A DNA stretch of 64,000 nt, from positions 1 through 64,000 of the forward strand of contig NZ_WTVN01000008.1 of assembly GCF_012910905.1 (NCBI RefSeq), written 5' to 3'. Source of the DNA: Aromatoleum toluvorans. Lineage in GTDB: Bacteria > Pseudomonadota > Gammaproteobacteria > Burkholderiales > Rhodocyclaceae. Made by a program: the position numbers and the translations under genes. This document shows, piece by piece, positions 1-6,174 of the stretch (within the stretch, counting starts at the first letter, position 1; the number at the start of each line of letters is the position of its first letter). The notes under the pieces are model-generated. The model did no database searches, was not told the DNA's origin, and worked only from the letters and a program-made list of their open reading frames with translations.

Positions 1-92
1 CCCGCAGACCCCATCATCGCCGCCCCCGAAAGCGCCATCGTCCGCCGCATGAATTCCCGCCGCGTGACACCGTTGTCATCGAACGCACTCAT
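1..92 (-). CDS. Tat-exported protein, N-terminal fragment (possibly a nitrate ABC transporter binding protein)
   Basis: Only the first 30 codons are inside the window; the gene runs off the left edge. The start at 92 is preferred over an in-frame ATG at 98 because the GGGAG ribosome-binding site (99-103) is correctly spaced only for 92. The peptide has a twin-arginine signal: a short polar N-terminus, TRREFMRR, then an Ala/Gly/Met-rich hydrophobic stretch. A Tat signal under an NtrC/sigma-54 style control region with a leader terminator resembles nitrate-assimilation operons, where a Tat-exported substrate-binding protein (NrtA family) is common. That identity is inference; the visible residues prove only Tat export. 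Confidence 0.6.
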   Translation of the reverse strand, partial: MSAFDDNGVTRREFMRRTMALSGAAMMGSA

Positions 93-113
93 CTTCATCT
101 CCCTGCAGGCCAG

Positions 114-170
114 AAAAACAAAAACGGCGCACACCGCCGCAGAAGGATTCCTGCGGGGATGGACGCCGTT
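114..170 (-). terminator. Intrinsic terminator inside the leader of the Tat protein gene (candidate attenuator)
   Basis: On the minus strand, outer arms AACGGCG (170-164) and CGCCGTT (129-123) enclose an inner pair CCGCAG/CTGCGG (156-151 and 142-137). They are followed directly by TTTTTGTTTTT (124-114). The hairpin lies between the predicted sigma-54 start site (about 240) and the ribosome-binding site (99-103), so it would stop transcription unless overridden. It may also simply end the upstream pqq cluster. NasT-type ANTAR proteins act on leaders built this way, and one is encoded at 4732-5307. Confidence 0.65.
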
Positions 171-249
171 GTCCGTAGTTTGCACAGCCCCGCACCGGGA
201 CCGGTCAATCTGCTGTCGAACCGCCGTTGATCCGACTCAAGCCATCTTT

Positions 250-266
250 AGCAGGTCGTGTGCCAA
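250..266 (-). promoter_or_regulatory. Sigma-54 (-24/-12) promoter
   Basis: The minus strand reads TTGGCAC, ACGAC, CTGCT. The GG of the -24 element and the GC of the -12 element are exactly 10 nt apart, as RpoN requires. The predicted start site is near 240, giving a leader of about 150 nt before the Tat protein gene. The 311-nt stretch 93-403 holds this promoter, the leader terminator and the NtrC-like site; I see no gene in it. Confidence 0.65.
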
Positions 267-353
267 GGCTTCACAAACGGGCGAGAAGCGTTTATTGACA
301 GTCACTTAGGGAGATTCCGGGCTATCCGGACAAGATGGTCTCAGCGTAGCGAC

Positions 354-370
354 CGCACTATTGCAGTGCA
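354..370. promoter_or_regulatory. NtrC-type enhancer site
   Basis: CGCACTATTGCAGTGCA contains GCAC-N7-GTGC, the spacing of the NtrC consensus (TGCAC-N7-GTGCA), with only the outermost base off. Its centre is about 120 nt upstream of the predicted sigma-54 start site, a normal distance for an NtrC enhancer. Only one such site was found. Confidence 0.5.
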
Positions 371-403
371 CAAGATCGCCCCGCCGCACCACTTGCGCGC
401 CGC

Positions 404-1246
404 TCAGCGGCCGGGTGCGTGGCGCCGCAAGGCCCGCAGCAGCCAGGAATCGTGAGCCAGTAGCGCGCGATGAACCTGCACGAGCGTCGCGCCCGCGGCG
501 AGCCGCGCCTCGGCTTCGTCGAGCGAATCGATGCCGCCGACGCTGATCAGGCAGACCCGCGGGTCGATGGCCGCCGACAGCACGCGCAGCGTCGCGCAGG
601 CATTGCGCCGCGCGTCGTGGCCTTCGGTCGACACGAGCAGGCCATCGACGCCCGCCGCGACAAACACGTCGGCGACGGCGATCAGGGACGCTGCGTCACC
701 GTCGAACCAGCGCGACGGCAGCTTGGCCACCAGCGGAAGCGGCCGCCGACGATGCCGCGCGAGCCGGTCGCGCAGCTGCACCGCCGCGCCGGCCAGGTCC
801 GCGAAACGCGCCGGCGACGGACAGTCGCGGCCGGGGTTAAGCGTCACGTAATCCGCGCCGGCGTGGGCGGCGCGCAGCACCCGCAGACAGGCGTGTTCCG
901 CGTCGTCCCAGCCGACGTGGCGCGGCCTGCCGATGCTGACGCCGCACCGCACGCCGCCCGCAGCCCGCCGCGGGAGCACAGGACATCCGTCCGCCCGCGC
1001 GAGCGTGCCGATCTCCACCGCACCGAGCCCGAGACGCTGCGCATCGCCGAGCAGCCGCCCGCGCCGGTCGAACCCCGCGGCCAGGCCGACCGGAGAGGCA
1101 AAGCGCAGCCCCATCGCGCTGACCGGACCGAATGGCCCCACCGCGTCGCCCCCATCGTCCGTACGCCGCGCGATGCGCTCAAGCCGCGCCACCGCCCAGC
1201 GGGTGCGCAGCGCGCGCGGCGTCAGCGGCGGTACGCCCATCGGCAT
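404..1246 (-). CDS. Dihydroorotate-dehydrogenase-like flavoprotein, diverged
   Basis: This 280-residue protein has the class 2 PyrD fold signature: PVGLAAGFD near 52-60, a conserved Lys in AKLPS (175), VGGIDS (237-241) and AGATLVQVHRALL (251-263), which together form the FMN site. The orotate pocket is not conserved. The expected NRxGFNN and NxSSPNT segments read differently (LNPGRDCPSP at 136-145), the ATN motif is VST, and the Lys after GFD is Arg61. It is therefore probably an FMN oxidoreductase with another substrate. The start overlaps the stop of the SerC-like gene (TGATG), so the two are translationally coupled. It is the last gene of the pqq cluster. Confidence 0.75.
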   Translation of the reverse strand: MPMGVPPLTPRALRTRWAVARLERIARRTDDGGDAVGPFGPVSAMGLRFASPVGLAAGFDRRGRLLGDAQRLGLGAVEIGTLARADGCPVLPRRAAGGVRCGVSIGRPRHVGWDDAEHACLRVLRAAHAGADYVTLNPGRDCPSPARFADLAGAAVQLRDRLARHRRRPLPLVAKLPSRWFDGDAASLIAVADVFVAAGVDGLLVSTEGHDARRNACATLRVLSAAIDPRVCLISVGGIDSLDEAEARLAAGATLVQVHRALLAHDSWLLRALRRHAPGR

Positions 1247-2358
1247 CACGCCGCCCGGAGGCCGTGCCGGCGCGCGAAGGCCCTCAGGAAGGCGACGAGC
1301 GCGTCGACGGCGGCGTCGGCGACGCCGTTGTAAAGGCTCACGCGCACGCCGCCGACGTCCGGGTGTCCGCGCAGGTCGTGGAGCCCGGCCGCTTCGGCCG
1401 CCTGCAGGCACAGCGCGGTCTGCGCCTCGTCGGCGAGCCGGAAGCAGGGATTGACGTGCGAGCGAGAGGCGCGATCGACAGGCATCACATACGTGCCCGC
1501 GCCTTCCGCGAGCGCCGCATACACCGCGTCGCTGCGCCGGCGGGCCGCCTCGGCCATCACCGCGACGCCCCCGCGCGCCTCGATCCAGTGCAGCATGCGA
1601 TGCGCGACGAAGATCGGGAACACCGGCGGCGTGCACAGCCGCGAGTCGGCGGCGGCCTGCGCCGCGTAGTCCATCACGCGCGGCGTCTCGGGCCGTGCCC
1701 GGCCCAGCAGCCGCTCATCGACGATCACGAGCGTCAGCCCCGGCGTGCCGATCGTCTTCTGCGCCCCCGCATACACCAGCGACAAGCGCGCGAAGTCGAG
1801 CGGCCGCATCAGCAGGTCCGAGGTCATGTCCGCGACGAGCGGCACCGGCAGCACGGGAAGCTCGCGGAACTGCAGGCCGTCCGCGGTTTCGTTGCTCGTG
1901 ACGTGGCAGTACGCGGCGCGCGGATCGACCCGCCACTCGCCGACATCCGGAATGCGGCCGGAGGCCTGCACCGCGATCGACACTTCGGCGTAGCGCCTCG
2001 CCTCCGCGATCGCGCGGCGCGACCAATGGCCGCCGTCGACGTAGCTCGCCTGCCGCGCCGTGCCGAGCAGGTTCAGCGGCAGCAGCGCAAACTGCGCGCT
2101 CGCGCCGCCGGCGAGGAACAGCACGCGAAACCGGTCCGGGATAGCGAGCAGGCGGCGCAGGCAGGCCTCGGTCTCTTCCTGCAGAGCGCGGAAGGCCGGC
2201 GACGTGAACGGCAGGCTCAGGACGGAGCCCCGACCCGCACGGCACGCCGCCGCAACGTCCGCCGCGACCTCGTCCGGCAAGGGCCCCGCCGCGGCGGAAA
2301 AGCTGAAACCCGACACGTTCCGCAGCACCGCCGCCTCAGCCAAAGAGGGCGACGCCAT
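1246..2358 (-). CDS. Phosphoserine-aminotransferase-like PLP protein, diverged
   Basis: The 370 residues align along the length of SerC. It keeps GGASAQF (84-90), TSNETADG (154-161), ADMTSDLL (176-183), the PLP lysine K201 in YAGAQKTIG, and VGGVRVSLYNG (335-345) with the conserved Arg339. Three of the four residues that bind the substrate phosphate in SerC are gone: the usual SHRGKEF reads PFTSPAF (50-56), and the usual GHRSVGG reads GHPDVGG (331-337). Only His332 remains. PLP chemistry looks possible but phosphoserine is unlikely to be the substrate. The gene overlaps the upstream membrane protein gene by 23 nt and is coupled to the PyrD-like gene. Confidence 0.75.
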   Translation of the reverse strand: MASPSLAEAAVLRNVSGFSFSAAAGPLPDEVAADVAAACRAGRGSVLSLPFTSPAFRALQEETEACLRRLLAIPDRFRVLFLAGGASAQFALLPLNLLGTARQASYVDGGHWSRRAIAEARRYAEVSIAVQASGRIPDVGEWRVDPRAAYCHVTSNETADGLQFRELPVLPVPLVADMTSDLLMRPLDFARLSLVYAGAQKTIGTPGLTLVIVDERLLGRARPETPRVMDYAAQAAADSRLCTPPVFPIFVAHRMLHWIEARGGVAVMAEAARRRSDAVYAALAEGAGTYVMPVDRASRSHVNPCFRLADEAQTALCLQAAEAAGLHDLRGHPDVGGVRVSLYNGVADAAVDALVAFLRAFARRHGLRAA

Positions 2359-2842
2359 GGGCCCCGGCCCCCATGAAGAACAGCACCGGGATCGACAGCA
2401 TCGTATTCACGCGCGCCGACAGGAAGGTCACGCGCGACGCCCGCAGGCGCTCGTCGATCGGCGCCGGCACGAAGCCCAGCACGCGCTGCTGGTGCGGCCA
2501 CAGCACGAACCACAGGTTCGCCACCATCAGCGTCGCGATCCACATCCCCAGCCCGAGCGGCGCGAGCGCGCCGTGCAGGCTCAGCGCGTCGCCCAGCCAG
2601 CCGCGCTGCCACAGGATCAGCGCACCGCTCGCCCAGGTCAGCAACGAGGCGTAGCGGAAGGCGCCGTGCTCGCGCTGCAGTAGCACGCGCTGGCGCGGGC
2701 TCTCCGGGTCCGACAGGTCGGCCGCAACGAGCGGCACGTAACGCGGCCGCGTCACCGCGGTCGCGTAGTTGTGCCCGATCCACACCAGCGCCCCGAGAAA
2801 ATGCAGCCAGCGCGCGACGACCTCGAACAGCACGCTCTCCAT
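2336..2842 (-). CDS. PuuD-like integral membrane protein
   Basis: This 168-residue protein has about four membrane segments. It contains motifs seen in the membrane domain of PuuD (urate hydroxylase) and relatives: an N-terminal RWLHFLGALVWIGH, the segment MVANLWFVLWPHQQRVLG, and RVNTMLSIPVLFFM near the C-terminus. The cytochrome c part of full PuuD is absent. A strong AAGGAG sits 6 nt before ATG 2842. Its histidines (in RWLH, IGH and WPHQQ) might bind haem, so it may pass electrons for the redox enzymes of the cluster; that role is inference. Confidence 0.65.
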   Translation of the reverse strand: MESVLFEVVARWLHFLGALVWIGHNYATAVTRPRYVPLVAADLSDPESPRQRVLLQREHGAFRYASLLTWASGALILWQRGWLGDALSLHGALAPLGLGMWIATLMVANLWFVLWPHQQRVLGFVPAPIDERLRASRVTFLSARVNTMLSIPVLFFMGAGAHGVALFG

Positions 2843-2853
2843 CGCCCGCTCCT

Positions 2854-2946
2854 TCAGCCCGCGATGCGCACGAGGACGGCAAGCACCGCCGTCAGGGCGG
2901 CGCCCAGCAGCACCGTCACCAGCGACGAATCGAACACCCTAAGCAT
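2854..2946 (-). CDS. 30-residue single-span membrane peptide in the pqq cluster
   Basis: A 30-codon frame begins with ATG at 2946 inside the last codons of pqqE (8-nt overlap) and ends with TGA 11 nt before the PuuD-like gene. It has a GGGAG/AGAGG ribosome-binding site. The peptide starts MLRVFDSSL, continues with one hydrophobic span rich in Val, Leu and Ala, and ends RIAG. Its position between two well-made genes, its site and its start overlap support translation. I recognise no family; it could be a subunit or anchor for the neighbouring membrane protein. Confidence 0.55.
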   Translation of the reverse strand: MLRVFDSSLVTVLLGAALTAVLAVLVRIAG

Positions 2947-4096
2947 GATCGCCCTCTCCCGACCGCTGCAGCCGCGCATTGCCTGCGGTGCGCATCACCA
3001 GCGGCACGACGGTGCGCCCCGGCGCATGCGCACGCTCGACCGCGTCGCCGATCAGGTGATGGTGCGGCGACCGCGAACAGGCCGGATCGGTGTTCGCCGC
3101 GTCGCCGGTGAGCAGGAAGGCCTGGCACCGGCAGCCGCCGAAATCCGTCTCCTTGTCGTCGCACGAGCGGCACGGTTCGCGCATCCACTCGTCGCCGCGG
3201 AACTTGCGGAAAGTCGGCGACTCGTTCCACAGCCAGTCGAGACTCTTCTCGCGCACCGTCGGGAAATCCAGCCCCTCGATCGCGCGCGCCTCCTGGCAAG
3301 GCATCGCCGCGCCGTCCGGGCCGATCGTCAGGTGGATCGCGCCCCAGCCGTTCATGCACGCCTTCGGCCGCCCCTCGTAATAGTCGGGGATCACGAAGTA
3401 GATCGTCATGCGGTCGCCCACGCGCTCGCGCATCTGCTGCACCGCGTGCTCGGCCGCCTCGATCTGCGAGCGCGTCGGCATCAGCTCGTCGCGGTTCAGC
3501 AGCGCCCAGTTGTAGTACTGCAGGTTCGCGAACTCGAGGTAATCGACGCCGAGGTCGGCCGCCAGTTCGAGGATGTCCGCGACCTGGTCGATGTTGTGGC
3601 GGAACACCGGCACGTTCAGCACCATCGGGAAGCCGTGCGCCTTGATCCGGCGCGCCACGTCCAGCTTCAGGTCGTGCACGCGCGCCCCGACCAGCCGGTC
3701 CGTGAGCTCGCGCTCGCTCGACTGCAGCGACAGCTGGATCTGCTTCAGGCCCGCTTCCTTCAGCTTCACGAGCCGCGCCTCGGAGAGGCCGACGCCGGAC
3801 GTGATCAGGTTCGTGTAGTAGCCGAGCGCGGTCGCATCCGCGACCAGTTCCTCGATATCGTCACGCAGCAGCGGCTCGCCGCCGGTGAAGCCGAGCTGCA
3901 GCGCCCCCAGCTCGCGCCCCTCGCGCAACACCCGCTTCCATTCGTCGGTCGTCAGCTCCTCGCCCTTGCGGCGCGCATAGTCGACCGGATTGCTGCACCA
4001 CGGGCACTTCAGCGGGCACTCGTACGTGAGCTCGAGCACCAGCCACAGCGGCTTGCCCTGCCCGTCAAGCCTGACGACGGATCCATCCTTTGGCAC
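2939..4096 (-). CDS. pqqE: PqqA peptide cyclase, radical SAM enzyme
   Basis: PqqE makes the first step of PQQ biosynthesis, a carbon-carbon bond between the Glu and Tyr side chains of PqqA. The 385 residues show the radical SAM cluster motif CPLKCPWC (residues 28-35), GFTGGEPLL, and the C-terminal SPASM-type cysteines in CMNGWG, CQEA, CRSCDDKETDFGGCRC and DPAC. The start is GTG at 4096, chosen for the strong GGAGGTG just upstream. It overlaps pqqD by 32 nt. About 30 residues after the last cysteine extend beyond the conserved core. Confidence 0.95.
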   Translation of the reverse strand: MPKDGSVVRLDGQGKPLWLVLELTYECPLKCPWCSNPVDYARRKGEELTTDEWKRVLREGRELGALQLGFTGGEPLLRDDIEELVADATALGYYTNLITSGVGLSEARLVKLKEAGLKQIQLSLQSSERELTDRLVGARVHDLKLDVARRIKAHGFPMVLNVPVFRHNIDQVADILELAADLGVDYLEFANLQYYNWALLNRDELMPTRSQIEAAEHAVQQMRERVGDRMTIYFVIPDYYEGRPKACMNGWGAIHLTIGPDGAAMPCQEARAIEGLDFPTVREKSLDWLWNESPTFRKFRGDEWMREPCRSCDDKETDFGGCRCQAFLLTGDAANTDPACSRSPHHHLIGDAVERAHAPGRTVVPLVMRTAGNARLQRSGEGDHA

Positions 4097-4355
4097 GGAA
4101 CACCTCCAGAAACTTGTAGACGCCCGTCGCGACCGTATCGTCGTCGCCGGGATAACGGGCCTGCAGCGCCGCCACGATCGCAGCGCCGCTGCGGCCGTCG
4201 CAGTGCTCGATGATGTCGGCCGCCGTGCGGTTCAGCTTCACGATGCCTTCCGGGTAGAGCAGGACATGGGCGTCCTGCGTCGGCTCCCAGCGGAAGAGGT
4301 ACATCGGATTGAGGCTGAAACGGTCCTCGGCAGGCAGCCGGTTCGACTCGTTCAT
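4065..4355 (-). CDS. pqqD: PqqA-binding chaperone PqqD
   Basis: PqqD binds the PqqA precursor and presents it to PqqE. The 96 residues show the RiPP-recognition fold: FRWEPTQDAHVLLYPEGIVKLN, TAADIIEHCDG and a C-terminal helix ending in KGWIRR. ATG 4355 is chosen over a more upstream frame start because AAGGAG is well placed before it. It lies between pqqA and pqqE; pqqB and pqqC, which normally precede pqqD, are not here. Confidence 0.93.
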   Translation of the reverse strand: MNESNRLPAEDRFSLNPMYLFRWEPTQDAHVLLYPEGIVKLNRTAADIIEHCDGRSGAAIVAALQARYPGDDDTVATGVYKFLEVFRAKGWIRRQA

Positions 4356-4403
4356 GCGCAACACTCCTTCGCGCGACAAGGGCGGCGCCGGGCCGCCCCG
4401 CCG

Positions 4404-4478
4404 TCAGCGCACGTAGACGTAGGCCGTCACTTCAAAACCAAGACGGATGTCGCAATACGCGGGATCGATCCACTGCAT
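4404..4478 (-). CDS. pqqA: PQQ precursor peptide PqqA
   Basis: A 24-residue peptide starts MQWIDPAYC and ends GFEVTAYVYVR. It has the invariant Glu and Tyr (E-V-T-A-Y) that PqqE crosslinks and that become the PQQ skeleton. A GAGGAGG ribosome-binding site precedes the ATG. The gene lies 48 nt upstream of pqqD. A cysteine at position 9 replaces the Thr or Ile common at that place and is a small oddity. Confidence 0.93.
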   Translation of the reverse strand: MQWIDPAYCDIRLGFEVTAYVYVR

Positions 4479-4644
4479 GGGCTGCCTCCTCGTTCATCGA
4501 TGGAAGGACCGGCCGGACGACCGGTCCGCAGCCATCTTCCCGGATCGGTCAGGCCGCCGAATCGGGCGAATCAGGAAGCGGACATCGCCCCCGGCATGAA
4601 GCGAGGGTCGCGAAAATCATGAATTTGGCCGCCGCGACGCGCCT

Positions 4645-4662
4645 CGTTGACGCGCGTCAACG
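4645..4662. promoter_or_regulatory. Perfect 18-bp palindrome upstream of pqqA
   Basis: CGTTGACGCGCGTCAACG is a perfect inverted repeat in the 253-nt gap between pqqA and the ANTAR gene, about 170 nt upstream of the pqqA start. No T-run follows on either strand, so it looks like an operator for a dimeric regulator, not a terminator. Nearer pqqA, GGACCGG and CCGGTCC around 4506-4527 can form a leader hairpin. I could not place a convincing sigma-70 or sigma-54 promoter in this gap. Confidence 0.4.
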
Positions 4663-4731
4663 CGGGCCGCTTCGCACCGTTGCAGTGCGTTCTGGGGGCG
4701 GGGTGCACCATCGCGGCGCCCCCGGAAGACA

Positions 4732-5307
4732 TCAGAGCAGGTACTTCGCCATGTCGAGCAGGTCCTGCGCGACCGCCGCCATCGGCTTCGCGCGCTCCAT
4801 CGCGAGCTTGCGCAGCGCCGCGTACGCTTCGGCCTCGTCCATGCCGCGCGACTTCATCAGCACTCCCTTCGCGCGCTCGATCAGCTTGCGTTCGGACAGC
4901 TTCTTCGTCGCCGCGGCAAGCTCCGCACGCACGGCCTGGTGCTCCTCGAAGCTCGCCACCGCGACGTCGATGACCGGCTTCAGGCGTTGCGGATCGAGCC
5001 CATCGACGACGTAGGTCGACACGCCCGCCTTCACCGCCGCGCGGATCGTGTCCTGGTCACCTTCGTGCGCGAAGATGATCACCGGGCGCGGCATCGCGGC
5101 GTTCATCACCGCCAGGTTCTCCAGCGTGTCGCGCGACGGCGCATCGGTCTCGATCAGGATCACGTCGGGCCGGATCGCCTCGATCTGCGCCGTCAGATCG
5201 GCGGACGACGCCAGCACCGCGGCCACCTGATGGCCGGCGAGCGCCAGCCCGGCGCAGATTTCCGCCGCCCGGGCCCTGGATTCATCGATGACGAGTACGC
5301 GAAGCAT
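4732..5307 (-). CDS. ANTAR-domain response regulator (NasT-type antiterminator)
   Basis: The 191-residue protein has a receiver-like N-terminus (VLVIDES, then IRPDVILIETDAPS, which keeps an Asp near the phospho-acceptor place). A coiled linker leads to a C-terminal ANTAR RNA-binding domain (ERKLIERAKGVLMKSRGMDEAEAYAALRKLAM). ANTAR proteins bind paired hairpins in leaders and stop terminator formation; NasT controls nitrate assimilation and is usually held by NasS. No nasS lies beside it here. ATG 5307 is used; GTG 5313 is in frame. Its likely target is the terminator-bearing leader at 114-240, which is inference. Confidence 0.8.
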   Translation of the reverse strand: MLRVLVIDESRARAAEICAGLALAGHQVAAVLASSADLTAQIEAIRPDVILIETDAPSRDTLENLAVMNAAMPRPVIIFAHEGDQDTIRAAVKAGVSTYVVDGLDPQRLKPVIDVAVASFEEHQAVRAELAAATKKLSERKLIERAKGVLMKSRGMDEAEAYAALRKLAMERAKPMAAVAQDLLDMAKYLL

Positions 5308-5370
5308 GAGCACATTCTCGCAAGATTCGCGCCGACACGCAGCTGGCGACCACGCCGACCGCGTGCCGCC

Positions 5371-6174
5371 TCAACCGCCGCGCTGGCGCCGCGCCTCGAA
5401 CAGGCAGATACCGCTCGCGACCGACACGTTGAGGCTCTCGACCGTGCCCAGCATCGGAATCTTCGCCAGCTCGTCGCAGGTCTCGCGCGTGAGCCGGCGC
5501 AGGCCCTCGCCCTCGGCCCCCAGCACCCACGCGACCGGCCCCTTCTGGTCGATCTCGTACAGCGACTTCTCGGCCTCGCCCGCCGCGCCGACCACCCACA
5601 CGCCGGCCTCCTGCATCTCGCGCAGGGCACGCGCGAGGTTGGTCACGGTGATGTAGGGCACCGAATCGGCCGCCCCGCTCGCCACCTTCACCGCGGTCGC
5701 GTTCAGGCCCACCGCGCGGTCCTTGGGCGCGACCACCGCATGCGCGCCGGCTGCATCCGCGACGCGCAGGCACGCGCCGAGATTGTGCGGATCCTGCACG
5801 CCGTCGAGCACCAGGATCAGCGCATTCTCCTCCAGCACGTCGAGCACGTCGGCGAGCTTGATGTCGCGGCTGCGCGCATCGACGCGCGCGACCACGCCCT
5901 GATGGCGGCGCGTGCCGACCATACCGTCGAGGCGATCCGCCTCGGCCTGGATCATGCGCACCTTCTGCGACTCGGCGAGCCGCACGACATCCTTCGCCCG
6001 CGCATCGCTGCGGCTCGACGACAGGTACAGCTCGAACACCGCCTCGGGATCGCGGCGCAGCTTCCCCAGCACGGCATGGAAGCCGTAGATCAGGCGCGAC
6101 TCTGCGCGCCCACCCGGCGCGTCGGCGTTGCCCGCATGCTGCGGGCGGGAACGGTTTGAAGGTTTGTCAGCCAC
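5371..6174 (-). CDS. rlmB: 23S rRNA (guanosine-2'-O)-methyltransferase RlmB
   Basis: RlmB methylates Gm2251 in the peptidyl-transferase loop of 23S rRNA. The SpoU/TrmD-type knot is clear: LILVLDGVQDPHNLGACLRVADAAGAH (motif 1), then WVLGAEGEGLRRL (motif 2) and PMLGTVESLNVSVASGICLFE (motif 3). The N-terminus carries the substrate-binding domain starting LIYGFHAVLG. GTG 6174 (267 residues, AGGA upstream) is preferred; an in-frame start at 6210 would overlap rnr by 44 nt. It forms an operon with rnr. Confidence 0.93.
   Translation of the reverse strand: MADKPSNRSRPQHAGNADAPGGRAESRLIYGFHAVLGKLRRDPEAVFELYLSSSRSDARAKDVVRLAESQKVRMIQAEADRLDGMVGTRRHQGVVARVDARSRDIKLADVLDVLEENALILVLDGVQDPHNLGACLRVADAAGAHAVVAPKDRAVGLNATAVKVASGAADSVPYITVTNLARALREMQEAGVWVVGAAGEAEKSLYEIDQKGPVAWVLGAEGEGLRRLTRETCDELAKIPMLGTVESLNVSVASGICLFEARRQRGG

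Noticed and set aside
93-98. ATG at 98 as start of the Tat protein
   Set aside because: It touches the GGGAG site; the ATG at 92 has proper spacing.
1246-1636. Longer 410-codon version of the PyrD-like protein starting at 1636
   Set aside because: The extra codons lie inside the SerC-like gene and are Arg/Gly-rich shadow; ATG 1246 forms a TGATG coupling and matches the family start.
4645-4662. The palindrome as an intrinsic terminator
   Set aside because: No T-run follows on either strand and the symmetric centre leaves no loop.
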